A stretch of DNA of 64,000 bases from Pedobacter sp. PACM 27299 (lineage in GTDB: Bacteria > Bacteroidota > Bacteroidia > Sphingobacteriales > Sphingobacteriaceae). Shown in pieces: positions 51,973 to 61,850 of the stretch. A program made the translations under genes and the position numbers. Positions within the stretch are counted from its first letter, which is position 1. Every line of letters begins with the position of its first letter. Where the stretch lies: contig NZ_CP012996.1 of assembly GCF_001412655.1 (NCBI RefSeq), positions 3,410,001-3,474,000 on the forward strand. Reading direction: 5' to 3'. Under the pieces are notes generated by a model. That model was not told the origin of the DNA and made no database searches. It saw only the letters and a program-made list of their open reading frames with translations.

Positions 51973-54900
51973 TTAAGAATAAATGATTGTTGCGTCTGGT
52001 TTAATACTTACACCATTCTTTATTTCTTCTGCCAATGGAGGTTTTCCACTTACTTTTTCCTGTAAGTACTGGAAGATGACAAATAATACCGGAATGATGA
52101 ATAAGCCTAATACTACCCCAGATACCATTCCTCCGGCAGCGCCGATACTGATCGAATGATTACCCATTGCAGATGGACCCGTCGCACTCATCATCGGAAT
52201 TAATCCTACGATAAAGGCCAATGAAGTCATAATGATCGGACGTAAACGTAACTTAGCTGCTTCTAATGCCGCAGAAACCAAGGTTTTTCCAGCTTTTCTA
52301 CGTTGCACAGCGTATTCTACAATCAGAATCGCATTCTTCGCCAGCAAACCAATCAACATGACCAGTGCCACCTGAACGTAAATGTTGTTTTCAATTCCAG
52401 TAAGACCGATAGCTACAAATACACCGAATACGCCTGCTGGTATAGAAAGTACTACTGCTAAAGGCAGGATATAACTCTCATATTGAGCAGCTAATAAGAA
52501 GTAAACAAAGATGAGACATAGCATAAAGATGACAGTCGACTGTCCACCCGAAGAAATTTCTTCTTTTGTTAATCCTGAGAACTCAAATGAATAGCCTGAA
52601 GGAAGGTGTTTTTTTGCCACTTCTTCCACTGCTTTAATTGCATCACCAGAACTATAACCTGGTTTAGCAATGGCATTTACACCGATTGAATTAAACAAAT
52701 TATATCGCGATGCTGTTTCAGCACCATATACCCTGGATAAGGTGGCCACGGTATTAATCGGCACCATCTCCCCTTGCTTATTTTTAACATATACTGCATC
52801 CATTGCTGAAGCATCCGCTCGATCTGCAATATCTGCCTGTACCATTACCCGGTAATATTTACCAAAACGATTGAAATCTGAGGCCTGCGTACTACCAAAA
52901 TAAGCCTGCATCGTTTGCAGGATATCCTTTACATTAATGCCTAATTGTTCTGCTTTCTCCTCATCAATCTTCAATTCTAATTGAGGATAATCAGCTTTAA
53001 AGGTGGTAAAGGCTACTGCAATTTCCTTACGTTTCATCAACTCGCCGATAAAGTTATAGCCTATTCCGCTGAATTTATCCAGTTTACCACCGGTTTTATC
53101 CTGTAATACCAAGTCTAATCCGTCTACGTTACTGAAACCAGGAACCGTTGGAAAAGTAAAGACAAAGAAGCTGGCACCTTTCACACTGGCTAACTTGGTT
53201 CTGATATCATTCATAATATCATTGATGTTTTTCAATTTCCCACGTTCTTCTGTTGGTTTTAACAATACGAAGGCTACACCTGCAGAAGGACTGGTACTTT
53301 GCGTCATAATGTTGAAACCAGAAAGTACATTCAGCAAACGGTTAGATTCTAATGGCATTAAGATTTTCTCTGCAGATTTAAGTGCTTCTGTAGTACGTTC
53401 TAGAGAAGCACCTGCTGGCATTGATAAAGCTATGGCAATAAATCCCTGATCTTCCGAAGGAATAAATCCTGTTGGTGTTTTCTTTACCATCCATACTGTG
53501 GAAAGCGTGATCAACAAAAGTCCAACTAAACCAATCCACTTAAAGCGAATCAGGAACCTAAGACTACCAATATACTTACTAGTCAAGCTATTAAAACCTG
53601 TATTGAACCCCAAAAAGAAACGCTCTGAAAATGTTCTCCTAGTTCCTTCTATTTTGTTTGAATGATTATCTTTCAAAAATAAGGCACACAATGCTGGACT
53701 TAAAGTCAGGGCGTTTACTGCTGAAATGACAATGGCAATGGCAAGTGTAAAAGCAAACTGTCTATAAAAGACCCCTGTAGAACCTTCCATGAAACCTACC
53801 GGTAAAAATACGGCCGACATCACCAAAGTAATTGAAATGATAGCCCCTGTAATTTCTTGCATCGCTGAGGCAGTTGCTTCTTTTGGGGGCAAATGCTGTT
53901 GCTCCATCTTGGCATGAACTGCTTCCACTACTACAATAGCATCATCCACAACAATACCAATTGCCAGGACTAATGCAAATAGAGTCAGTAAATTGATCGA
54001 GAAACCAAATAACTGCATGAAGAAAAATGTTCCAATAATCGCGACCGGAACCGCAATAGCAGGAATCAACGTCGAACGGAAATCCTGAAGAAAGATAAAT
54101 ACCACAATAAACACCAATATGAAAGCTTCGATCAAAGTATGCTTTACCTGATCAATGGATTGGTCTAAAGATACTTTCGTACTATACAATACATCATATT
54201 TTACTCCTTTTGGAAAATCCTTCTCCGCTTTTTTCATGAAATCCTGAATCTTGATCTGAATTTCATTGGCATTGGACCCTGCCAATTGTAAAATACCAAC
54301 ATCAATTCCAGGTTTACCATTGATACGTGTTAAACTTCCATAAGTATAAGCGCCGAATTCAACCCTTGCTACGTCTTTCAGCCTCAAAATCGAACCATCC
54401 GCATTTGAACGGATCACCATGTTCTCATAATCTTTTGGCTGATTCAGCTTCCCTTTATACTTAATAACGTATTCAAATGCATTTTTGCTGCTTTCTCCAA
54501 ATTTTCCTGGAGCAGCTTCTACGTTTTTATTCTGGATGGCAGCCATCACTTCATTAGGCATCAGATTGTAACTCGCCATTTGCGAAGGATTCAGCCAGAT
54601 ACGCATCGAATAATCTTTGTTTCCACCGAAAATACTGGCAGAACCTACACCAGGAATCCTTTTGATCTCTGGAATCAGGTTGATCTGCGCGTAATTAGCC
54701 AGGAAAGTCTGATCGTATTCGGTTTCATTATCCGTATACATATCGAGCACCATAATCAAACTATTCTGTTGTTTTGCAGTTGAAACACCTGCCTGAACTA
54801 CTTCTGCAGGCAGCTGGCTAGTGGCTTGTGCTACCCTGTTCTGTACATTTACAGCCGCTTGATCAGGATCTGTTCCCAATTTAAAGTAAACTGTGATCAC

Positions 54901-55164
54901 TAATGAGCCATCATTACTTGCGGTAGAACTCATGTAACTCATGCCTTCCACCCCGTTAATAGACTCTTCCAGTGATGGTGCTACAGCCCTCAACACGGTT
55001 TCCGCATTTGCCCCAGGGTATAGGGCAGTTACCTGAACTGCAGGTGGTGCGATATCAGGGAACTGTTGTAATGGTAATTTCGAAAGTCCAAGCAGCCCGA
55101 AAATCACTAATAGAATAGAGATTACTGTGGCTAGGACAGGTCTTTGTATGAATATCTTAAACAT
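51973..55164 (-). CDS. RND multidrug efflux permease, HAE-1 family
   Basis: A 1063-residue permease with twelve transmembrane helices in two repeats and two large periplasmic loops. Helix 4 has LAIGIVVDDAIVVVEAVH with the proton-relay Asp pair, and the N-terminus has the typical FIQRPVLATVISILLVIFGLLGLSKLP. It exports amphiphilic drugs, dyes or bile-like compounds by proton antiport. It lies 8 nt after the adaptor gene, so they are in one operon. The end (KNGVSIKPDATIIYS) is a normal soluble tail. Confidence 0.95.
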   Translation of the reverse strand: MFKIFIQRPVLATVISILLVIFGLLGLSKLPLQQFPDIAPPAVQVTALYPGANAETVLRAVAPSLEESINGVEGMSYMSSTASNDGSLVITVYFKLGTDPDQAAVNVQNRVAQATSQLPAEVVQAGVSTAKQQNSLIMVLDMYTDNETEYDQTFLANYAQINLIPEIKRIPGVGSASIFGGNKDYSMRIWLNPSQMASYNLMPNEVMAAIQNKNVEAAPGKFGESSKNAFEYVIKYKGKLNQPKDYENMVIRSNADGSILRLKDVARVEFGAYTYGSLTRINGKPGIDVGILQLAGSNANEIQIKIQDFMKKAEKDFPKGVKYDVLYSTKVSLDQSIDQVKHTLIEAFILVFIVVFIFLQDFRSTLIPAIAVPVAIIGTFFFMQLFGFSINLLTLFALVLAIGIVVDDAIVVVEAVHAKMEQQHLPPKEATASAMQEITGAIISITLVMSAVFLPVGFMEGSTGVFYRQFAFTLAIAIVISAVNALTLSPALCALFLKDNHSNKIEGTRRTFSERFFLGFNTGFNSLTSKYIGSLRFLIRFKWIGLVGLLLITLSTVWMVKKTPTGFIPSEDQGFIAIALSMPAGASLERTTEALKSAEKILMPLESNRLLNVLSGFNIMTQSTSPSAGVAFVLLKPTEERGKLKNINDIMNDIRTKLASVKGASFFVFTFPTVPGFSNVDGLDLVLQDKTGGKLDKFSGIGYNFIGELMKRKEIAVAFTTFKADYPQLELKIDEEKAEQLGINVKDILQTMQAYFGSTQASDFNRFGKYYRVMVQADIADRADASAMDAVYVKNKQGEMVPINTVATLSRVYGAETASRYNLFNSIGVNAIAKPGYSSGDAIKAVEEVAKKHLPSGYSFEFSGLTKEEISSGGQSTVIFMLCLIFVYFLLAAQYESYILPLAVVLSIPAGVFGVFVAIGLTGIENNIYVQVALVMLIGLLAKNAILIVEYAVQRRKAGKTLVSAALEAAKLRLRPIIMTSLAFIVGLIPMMSATGPSAMGNHSISIGAAGGMVSGVVLGLFIIPVLFVIFQYLQEKVSGKPPLAEEIKNGVSIKPDATIIYS

Positions 55165-55172
55165 GACTGTTA

Positions 55173-56309
55173 TTAGTTAGCGGCAATTTTTGGTGTTTTT
55201 TCAGTGGATGCTTCCGGAACAATGGCATCTCCATCTTTCAGAATTTCAAATCCTTTAGAAACAATGCGATCGCCCGATTTTAATCCATCTATAATGAGGT
55301 AATTTGTGCCACTGGTGCCGATTACTTTAATCGGCTGTTTGGCTACTTTATTATGCTGATCCACTGTGTATACAAATACTTTGTCCTGTACTTCTACTGT
55401 GGCAGATTGTGGAACCAGCATGGCATCATTATGCTCCAGGCTCAACCTTACTTTTCCTGTATTCCCAGATCTCAATAGTCCAGCGGAATTTGGAAAGCTT
55501 GCTCTAAGTGTAATAGACCCGGTGTTTTTATCAAACTGCCCGTCGATCATATCAATTTTGCCTTGTTGTGCATATACACTGTTATCCGATAAAATCAAAG
55601 ATACCGGAGCTAAGTTTTTAAGGTTTCCAGCAGCAGCAGCCGATGGGTACTTCGCTTTAAAGTTTATAAAATCAGCCTCCCCTAGAGAAAAGTAAACCCG
55701 TATTTCATGCACATCAGACAGATTTGTCAAAGGCAAAGGGTCTGTTGGCGAAACTAAGCTGCCCTGTTTTTTTGGTAAACGTCCAATGTAACCACTCACA
55801 GGGGCTTTAATCAGCGTATATCCCATATTAATCTGAGCTGTTCCCACACTGGCTTTTGCTTGTGCCACATTAGCCAGCGCAATTTGATGAGCCGTCTTAG
55901 CTGTTTTCAACTGAAAATCAGAGACTACTTTATTTTGTACCAAAGGAATTAGCTTATCGACTTCCAGCTGTGCATTTAGTACTGCTGCTTCTGCGGCACG
56001 CTGATTTGCTTTGGCATTGTTTAACTGTTCTAAGAAAGGAAGTGCATTAATTTTAAATAAAGGTTGTCCGGCATGAACCAGTGCGCCTTCATTTACATAA
56101 ATCTGTTCTAGTGCACCTCCAACTTGAGGACGAATTTCTAGATCTACCGCACCTTGTAATGATGCAGGATATTCAGAGTAAGTCGTTTCCGCAGATTGAC
56201 TAATAGAAATCACTGGTAATGATGGTGCAGGAGCTGCAATTTCTGTGGCAGGTTCAGCAGCACATCCGAATAAAAATACTGCTGTTGAGAGTAAAAGTAT
56301 AGATTTCAT
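55173..56309 (-). CDS. RND efflux periplasmic adaptor, lipoprotein
   Basis: From the ATG at 56309 the protein has 378 residues, a lipobox LFGCA (Cys16), a biotinyl-lipoyl-like hairpin (LEIRPQVGGALEQIYVNEG, VSGYIGRLPKKQGSL), a coiled-coil segment (LEQLNNAKANQRAAEAAV) and beta-barrel domains. It joins the permease to the outer-membrane channel. An upstream start at 56387 would put 26 polar residues before the signal and lacks support. It is the first gene of the operon, downstream of an unusually long regulatory region. Confidence 0.92.
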   Translation of the reverse strand: MKSILLLSTAVFLFGCAAEPATEIAAPAPSLPVISISQSAETTYSEYPASLQGAVDLEIRPQVGGALEQIYVNEGALVHAGQPLFKINALPFLEQLNNAKANQRAAEAAVLNAQLEVDKLIPLVQNKVVSDFQLKTAKTAHQIALANVAQAKASVGTAQINMGYTLIKAPVSGYIGRLPKKQGSLVSPTDPLPLTNLSDVHEIRVYFSLGEADFINFKAKYPSAAAAGNLKNLAPVSLILSDNSVYAQQGKIDMIDGQFDKNTGSITLRASFPNSAGLLRSGNTGKVRLSLEHNDAMLVPQSATVEVQDKVFVYTVDQHNKVAKQPIKVIGTSGTNYLIIDGLKSGDRIVSKGFEILKDGDAIVPEASTEKTPKIAAN

Positions 56310-56428
56310 AGTGTGGTTAAAATGTTTATTAATTGGCAACGAATTACTGATTGCCGAGTTGTTAATGGATGGAGGGTTATATTTCATGATGGATTTAATT
56401 TAGATTCTGAATAACAGACGTAAGTAAT

Positions 56429-56441
56429 TTAACAGTGTTAA
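56429..56441. promoter_or_regulatory. TetR operator, copy 1
   Basis: TTAACAGTGTTAA, a perfect palindrome with a central G. It lies about 120 nt upstream of the adaptor start and 82 bp from copy 2. Confidence 0.65.
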
Positions 56442-56510
56442 GTAATTTTGGCTATTTGGTAAATGCTTCATATTTATTTGATTAAATGGTAATTAATGAT
56501 TATAAGTTAT

Positions 56511-56523
56511 TTAACAGTGTTAA
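56511..56523. promoter_or_regulatory. TetR operator, copy 2
   Basis: A second exact TTAACAGTGTTAA, 82 bp from copy 1 and 83 bp from copy 3. Confidence 0.65.
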
Positions 56524-56593
56524 GTGATGAAAAATAGGGTTCAATTCTCCCATTCAAGCCTATTTTTTTGGCCAAATAACAGGCATAAGTGAT

Positions 56594-56606
56594 TTAACAG
56601 CGTTAA
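56594..56606. promoter_or_regulatory. TetR operator, copy 3
   Basis: TTAACAGCGTTAA has one mismatch from the consensus palindrome. It is flanked by the same AATAACAG and GTAA sequences as copy 1. Confidence 0.55.
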
Positions 56607-56823
56607 GTAACTTCAGATAAAAAAACGGATTAAATTAAACCCGAATGGCGCAACATCGATTTTGTTTTATATGTTTTTTATTTTGCTAATGTGGTATTTA
56701 CTACTCTTTTATAGTAAACATTAATTTTTCCTAATCACAAATTATCATTTATATCTATATCGTGTTGAAAGAAAAACATTTCTGTGTTTTCGTAATTTAA
56801 TGACTAAGTTCTAAACCGAGATT

Positions 56824-57423
56824 TTAATCGTTAACATATTTTATAATTCCTTTGAGCGCATCTCTTAGGATGTGTTGATTTGTGGTATTATCCGTCCCCT
56901 TACGAACGAAATTGATAGAAATTAAGCCATGTACTACAGACCAAAAAGTGAAATACTTCCTACAAACCAAATCATCATCTATAGGATCAGCAACCATGAG
57001 CTCCTTTATGGTATCACAGATAATATTTGTCGTCGCTTCTGCTTCAGGAAACGCTTTCATCACTTCACAGCAACTCATGTCTACACCATACATCAATTGG
57101 TACAGCTCTTTGTATTTAAAGGCAAAATCCCAATAAGCCATCCACATTCCTTCTAATTGGTCTTGTGGCAATTCATGCTGATTGTTTGCTGCTTTCAATT
57201 CCTGTAAAAGAATCACATATCCTTTTCTGGTTAATTCCAGTAAGATCCCCTCTTTATTAGCAAAATACTCATAAATAATGGGTGCGGTATATTCAATTTT
57301 ATCAGCAATCTTTCTCATACTGAGCGACTGCCAACCATCTTCTTTCACGATTTCGAGTGCAGCATCCAATATATTGAGTCTTGTGTCCTCTTTTAATCGT
57401 TGTATGCGTTCTTTACTGCCCAT
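56824..57423 (-). CDS. TetR-family transcriptional regulator
   Basis: A 199-residue repressor with an N-terminal helix-turn-helix (LSMRKIADKIEYTAPIIYEYFANKEGIL) and a C-terminal ligand-binding helical domain. Cys-Cys in VDMSCCEVM and several acidic residues in the second part may line the pocket. It is transcribed toward the efflux operon but separated from it by the operator-rich spacer, so it probably represses both itself and the pump until an exported compound binds. A matching palindrome lies 31 nt upstream of its own start. Confidence 0.9.
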   Translation of the reverse strand: MGSKERIQRLKEDTRLNILDAALEIVKEDGWQSLSMRKIADKIEYTAPIIYEYFANKEGILLELTRKGYVILLQELKAANNQHELPQDQLEGMWMAYWDFAFKYKELYQLMYGVDMSCCEVMKAFPEAEATTNIICDTIKELMVADPIDDDLVCRKYFTFWSVVHGLISINFVRKGTDNTTNQHILRDALKGIIKYVND

Positions 57424-57453
57424 GTTTTTAGAAAATATAATAGTGTAAATAAT

Positions 57454-57466
57454 TTAACACTGTTAA
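57454..57466. promoter_or_regulatory. TetR operator, copy 4 (autoregulatory)
   Basis: TTAACACTGTTAA, a perfect palindrome with a central C, lies 31 nt upstream of the TetR start. It differs from the copies at the pump only in the central base, so the same protein should bind both regions. Confidence 0.65.
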
Positions 57467-57594
57467 ACAAATGTAGATAGTTGTCTTGATAATCGCATCA
57501 TTAATTTGTCAAATACTAAAAAACTAGTTTTAACATCAATTAAGAGTTGATTTTTTTCAGTCTGCAAACCGCTGTTCAAATTATATGAAATGAC

Positions 57595-59034
57595 TTAGCG
57601 CAACATTTGGAAAAAAGCATTGATATCTTGTTCTTGAAATTTCAACGTTCCAGTTAATTTAGCACACCCACTGTCTAACTTGGCTGCCGCAATTTCCAGA
57701 TGAGTAAAGGGCTTAAGCCAGTTATTTAGTAATGGGAATAATTGCTGTGTTTTGATGCGATTCAAATCCAATGATGCAGAAAAGAAATTTGAACTCGGTA
57801 AAGACAGGAATTTTATAGGGTCGTTTTCTTGCGTACTCAACTGCCATACGTTATTTTTATGGCTACTAAACACCTGATATAAAGGAAATAGCTCTTTATT
57901 TAATCTATTTTCATTATCCTCGCTCTCCCCGATTATTTTATGCGGATTAGTGATTACCTGTTTAGTACTGAGATAACGCAGCAAATCTCCAGTCTTGGCT
58001 GCAAGACTTAATTTTAAATAGGGTACTGTTACTTTTCGCAATTGAAGCTTAGCTATTTTTTCAAAATCATCATTATATTCATAAGCAATCACTGAATCGG
58101 TTTGTGTAATGCCTGAGCCCATTTCAAAAGCGGCGAAACCTAGGTATGATTTTAACAAACTATCTGATGATAGCCGGGTTCCATTTAAAGAAAGTATATT
58201 TAACATTTCCAGTGCCTTGAGTTTTACATCAGGTTTAAAAACAGTCAATTTAGGCAGTTTTGACGTTTTAACCCCCACATTTAACCAGATCTTTATTAAA
58301 GCATCATTGGCAAATTCAACAGATACTCTAGGATGATCGGGAATGTCTAAATATTCCGTTGGAAAGCTTCCTTCCATTTCAGCTTCTCCATCTTTAAAAT
58401 TAACCTGGCCACTATATCCTATGGCTGTCCAACTCAAATGCCCTTTTGCTTTTTTCAAAGCAAGCATTAGCGGAGCTGTAGCGTTTATTCTGTTTTTATG
58501 ATCAAGAAGGTCGTTTAGCTCTTCTATGACTACTTCTTTTTTGAAAGAATAAGCGATGGCCAGTACTTTTGCATCATAAGCAACGGTTAGCTTTTGATCT
58601 GGGGAAGTACCAATAGTCCTACCTGTCACATTTGAACCACTCATTATATCTTTTGAGGCGATAACAGTAAAATCTTTAACCTTCAAAACCTGTTTTAAAT
58701 AAGCGTATAATCCAATCGTATCAGACAAAGCTACGCTTGAAAAAAGTGTCGTTGGCGACATTGTTTTCAGCGAATAAGCAAATATATTAGCCGGTAAAGA
58801 AAAGTCGGGCCTGCGCTTCCCTTTTTTATTATATTTCAAATAGTACCCTGGATTTCCAGCAAAATCAGCAGCCATAGTTTTCAATAAACCATCCACATTT
58901 AATTTATAAACCACACTGGCATTTTTGGCCACTTGCTGCTGATAAGATTGAGATTCCCGAAATTGCAAATACCCGTAAACAGAAAACAGCAGCAATAGAA
59001 TTATTGCTGCTGCTATTTTTAATGTTAATTTCAT
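57595..59034 (-). CDS. DUF4836-like envelope protein
   Basis: From the ATG at 59034 the protein has 479 residues: an N-terminal transmembrane segment (KLTLKIAAAIILLLLFSVYGYLQF) and a large extracytoplasmic region with repeating strand-helix units such as KTMAADFAGNPGYYLKY and KVTVPYLKLSLAAKTGDLLRYL. The two-gene arrangement with a longer relative (59045-61069) suggests partner proteins of the DUF4836 sort, whose function is unknown. The starts are 10 nt apart from the upstream stop, so the pair is cotranscribed. An extension to 59091 overlaps the upstream gene and is rejected. Confidence 0.6.
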   Translation of the reverse strand: MKLTLKIAAAIILLLLFSVYGYLQFRESQSYQQQVAKNASVVYKLNVDGLLKTMAADFAGNPGYYLKYNKKGKRRPDFSLPANIFAYSLKTMSPTTLFSSVALSDTIGLYAYLKQVLKVKDFTVIASKDIMSGSNVTGRTIGTSPDQKLTVAYDAKVLAIAYSFKKEVVIEELNDLLDHKNRINATAPLMLALKKAKGHLSWTAIGYSGQVNFKDGEAEMEGSFPTEYLDIPDHPRVSVEFANDALIKIWLNVGVKTSKLPKLTVFKPDVKLKALEMLNILSLNGTRLSSDSLLKSYLGFAAFEMGSGITQTDSVIAYEYNDDFEKIAKLQLRKVTVPYLKLSLAAKTGDLLRYLSTKQVITNPHKIIGESEDNENRLNKELFPLYQVFSSHKNNVWQLSTQENDPIKFLSLPSSNFFSASLDLNRIKTQQLFPLLNNWLKPFTHLEIAAAKLDSGCAKLTGTLKFQEQDINAFFQMLR

Positions 59035-59044
59035 TCGTATAGGA

Positions 59045-61069
59045 CTATTTTTGAAGATCCTCAGTAATAGATAATAAGTATTCCAAAGCATTTTTATGAC
59101 CAGTAGGAAGATCCATACTAATTTCAGCAGAAAACGTATTCGCCTTCATAGGAAAAGATCTAATATAAATATCACCCATTGCGTTTAGTGTTTTATTGGT
59201 TTTCTCCACTTTTGCCAATTTACCAAGTTCTTCTGCTGGTATTTTACCTGCTAGCTTTTTAGGACTGAAATATGCAGCATAATTATTGCCCATCAATGCT
59301 TTTTTATGTTTGGCATTTAGTTTTGCCTGGAAAGTATTGTTTACAATCTGCTGCATTTCCTTTCCGTTCGTGCTCAAAAATATCACCCCATCTTTAATAG
59401 TAAAATACAATGCCATAGGGCTTTTAGGGATAGAGATCTCATAATAGCTATTGTTATTTTTTACCACTTCTTTTTTTACGCCATAAGCGATCAGTTTGTC
59501 TATCAAACGTGTATCTTCTGTAGAAATCATCATCAGAAAATCTGGTAAAGTTTCTTTCTTTGTCTTCATCACTTCTGTAGTCTCAAAATTGTCTTCATTA
59601 TAATCATACGATTTATAGGAAACTTCTTTTTGAGACAAACCATTAAAAATGAAGATTCCATCCCCTTTAATCACTTTCGCTATTGCTTCTTCATCCAATA
59701 ACAAAGAAAACAAGTCGGTAGCCATTCCAATTTCATCTGCGTATACAGAACCGTAAATTTTAGAAATCAATTTAGGATATTCTTGCAGATATGCTTTAGT
59801 ATCCATCGCATACGCCATGTAACCGATCATTTGATCTTCATTTACATATTTAAGAAATTTCTTGTTCAACTTTCTTTGATGTACTTTTCTCAAAACGCTG
59901 CCCATATCATCGCTAAATGTCATTGCAGAACTCATCTTAATCGACTGATCTTCCAGGAATAATTTAGCATTGGCTGTACCATATCCACCCATAAAGTTAA
60001 CTCCTTTAAAATAATCTAAAGGTAGATAAGCATTACTCAGCTTTTCTACTCCAGAGATCCAGATGGTCGCTTCTGCATTGTGGTCTACGCTTTTAGTGAA
60101 ATCCGCATTGCTTAAAATTGAACCCTGACCCTGACCCTGACCCTGACCTGCAAAAAAATCATCGCTCATTTTTGCTGTCCATTTAGCCAGTACTCCTTTT
60201 TTCAATTTAATATCATAAAAGAAAGAATTATCCCCTAGCTCATCATTTTCAGTATAAGCAGAATCAATAGCAATCATATCGATGGCCGTGTCCATTTCAA
60301 CTGTTTCTTCTTGTGCTGCTATAACCTTCTTTGCTGCAGGCTTCTTCTTATATTTTTTTGCAACTGCTTTTTTACCTTTAAGCTTTGACTTTTTTGGTCG
60401 ATTCTTAGTAGGAATTAAATGTTTTTTCTTAACGGGTTCTGGAATTACGATCTCTTCCTGTTCCGCTACCACTTCGGTTGCGGATGCAGCCTCCATGACT
60501 ACTGTAGAGTCAGTAGCAGCAACTGGGGATAAACTAATCTGATCAATTTTTGATAAACCAAATCGCTCTCTAACTTCAGGACGGTTAAAATAAGCTGTTT
60601 TTTCAGTTGGAATTACAGACAATAACATCTCGCCATTCCAATGAACCATCTCTGTAGAATCTATATTAAAGTAAGACCTTACCTGGTCTTTAAGTGTAAA
60701 CTTCTTACCTCGTTTTGAAAAGAAAAGGTCAATTTTGGATGCATCTTTAACAGGGAATAAGAAACAATTATAACTTACACTATCGTTGCTTTGGTTGTAA
60801 TAATAGAAATCAGATGATAGATTAAAACCGAAATCTTCTATTCCCTGAAAATCAGCTTGCTGCTCTTTAATTAATTCTCCCAGCAGCTTTTTTCCAAAAA
60901 AACTTTGATTAAATTCAGTTACAGACATCAACTGTGTTAAATTGCTACCCTTAATAGTCGCAACAGCTAATGCATCTGCCGGAATTTTACGAGAAAGGTT
61001 CTGGGCATTTACTGCAAGTGTGCTCAATAAAAAAGATCCGGCAATTGCGGATTTAAAATAATAATTCAT
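59045..61069 (-). CDS. DUF4836-family secreted protein
   Basis: A 674-residue secreted protein with a signal peptide ending VNAQ and an opening NLSRKIPADALAVATIKGSNL as in DUF4836 (proteins that resemble periplasmic or surface factors of unknown role). A long Lys-rich low-complexity stretch (KKKHLIPTKNRPKKSKLKGK) lies in the middle, between acidic segments. A Gly-Gln repeat (GQGQGQGQGS near 308-317) is coded by four CCCTGA units. No catalytic motif is visible. It is followed by a smaller relative. Confidence 0.7.
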   Translation of the reverse strand: MNYYFKSAIAGSFLLSTLAVNAQNLSRKIPADALAVATIKGSNLTQLMSVTEFNQSFFGKKLLGELIKEQQADFQGIEDFGFNLSSDFYYYNQSNDSVSYNCFLFPVKDASKIDLFFSKRGKKFTLKDQVRSYFNIDSTEMVHWNGEMLLSVIPTEKTAYFNRPEVRERFGLSKIDQISLSPVAATDSTVVMEAASATEVVAEQEEIVIPEPVKKKHLIPTKNRPKKSKLKGKKAVAKKYKKKPAAKKVIAAQEETVEMDTAIDMIAIDSAYTENDELGDNSFFYDIKLKKGVLAKWTAKMSDDFFAGQGQGQGQGSILSNADFTKSVDHNAEATIWISGVEKLSNAYLPLDYFKGVNFMGGYGTANAKLFLEDQSIKMSSAMTFSDDMGSVLRKVHQRKLNKKFLKYVNEDQMIGYMAYAMDTKAYLQEYPKLISKIYGSVYADEIGMATDLFSLLLDEEAIAKVIKGDGIFIFNGLSQKEVSYKSYDYNEDNFETTEVMKTKKETLPDFLMMISTEDTRLIDKLIAYGVKKEVVKNNNSYYEISIPKSPMALYFTIKDGVIFLSTNGKEMQQIVNNTFQAKLNAKHKKALMGNNYAAYFSPKKLAGKIPAEELGKLAKVEKTNKTLNAMGDIYIRSFPMKANTFSAEISMDLPTGHKNALEYLLSITEDLQK
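60123..60146. repeat. Short tandem repeat (CCCTGA)4 in the DUF4836 gene
   Basis: Four uninterrupted CCCTGA units code for Gly-Gln dipeptides on the minus strand. Six-base units keep the frame if slippage adds or removes copies, so the dipeptide number can vary between strains. Confidence 0.8.
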
Positions 61070-61113
61070 GTTTTTGTATAGGTGTTTTAAATAGATAGTA
61101 GATTTAAAAGTAT

Positions 61114-61791
61114 TTACTTTGTGAGTGTAATTTGATTAGAAATATTAGTTTTTCCATTAATCAAACCCATTATCCCTGCGTTTAGCATCACTGCTTTCTT
61201 CGTTTTTGAGATTTTAGCTAAGGGATTCATTGTTAGAGCAACTGGTTTATCAAAACGGTAAATACTGGTATAAGTGGCTTCTTTGAAGACGTTTTTAACC
61301 TCTGGTTTCAATTTATTATATTCTACCAATGCTTCCTTTGTAGGCAGGTACCTGCGTTGAAAAACCCCGGTCTCCGGACTAAAGCTATAAGAAGAATTGT
61401 TAATAGCTTTGATTTTTAGCTTCTTCAGCACGTTTTGGTTAACATTATTGATATTCGAGATGTTTTTGAAAGCAAAGGTTACCGTAGCAATATAATTCTC
61501 AAAATCGATAGTTTTCTTGACATTAGTAATCCCCGGAGAGTTTTTCAGATAAGCTACAGCTTCCTCCATCTCTTTCTGAATCTGCTGCTTACTGGGAACT
61601 TTATAGCCATTTACACTGTCTAACAGCATTAAAGAGGCCACCTTAGTTTTACTCGCGCTTAAATTAAGGGTTAAATTAACAGTGCCTGAACCATCACTGG
61701 CTACATTAATCTCTTCTATGATCTGAAAACAGGAGGAAAAAACACATAAAACTAGTATTAATAAAAAGCACCTTGCATTTCTCCTTAACAT
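61114..61791 (-). CDS. Lipoprotein with LppM-like N-terminal domain
   Basis: From the ATG at 61791 the protein has 225 residues, a lipobox VFSSC (Cys near 21) and then IIEEINVASDGSGTVNLTL, which resembles the LppM/DUF3153-like opening. A helical middle and a short basic end follow. The function is unknown. The gene lies upstream of the DUF4836 pair, in the same direction, with a 44-nt gap, and is likely cotranscribed. The earlier ATG at 61806 adds five residues. Confidence 0.6.
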   Translation of the reverse strand: MLRRNARCFLLILVLCVFSSCFQIIEEINVASDGSGTVNLTLNLSASKTKVASLMLLDSVNGYKVPSKQQIQKEMEEAVAYLKNSPGITNVKKTIDFENYIATVTFAFKNISNINNVNQNVLKKLKIKAINNSSYSFSPETGVFQRRYLPTKEALVEYNKLKPEVKNVFKEATYTSIYRFDKPVALTMNPLAKISKTKKAVMLNAGIMGLINGKTNISNQITLTK

Positions 61792-61850
61792 ATTCCCTGT
61801 AACCATAATTAATTATATAATTTCCCAAAGATATAATTTACTATTAATAA

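Larger units (their letters stand above)
56310..56823. other. Efflux operon regulatory region with three operator copies
   Basis: This 514-nt AT-rich spacer between the adaptor gene and the TetR gene holds three copies of the palindrome TTAACAGTGTTAA (the third with one mismatch), each inside a wider repeat TAAGTnATTTAACAGYGTTAAGTnA. Copy 1 and copy 3 also share flanking AATAACAG. I see no good consensus promoter, only the AT-rich context. Confidence 0.65.

Noticed and set aside
60123..60146. Telomere-like CCCTGA string as a chromosome-end signal
   Set aside because: It lies within a coding gene and has only four units; slippage-prone coding repeat is the simpler reading.
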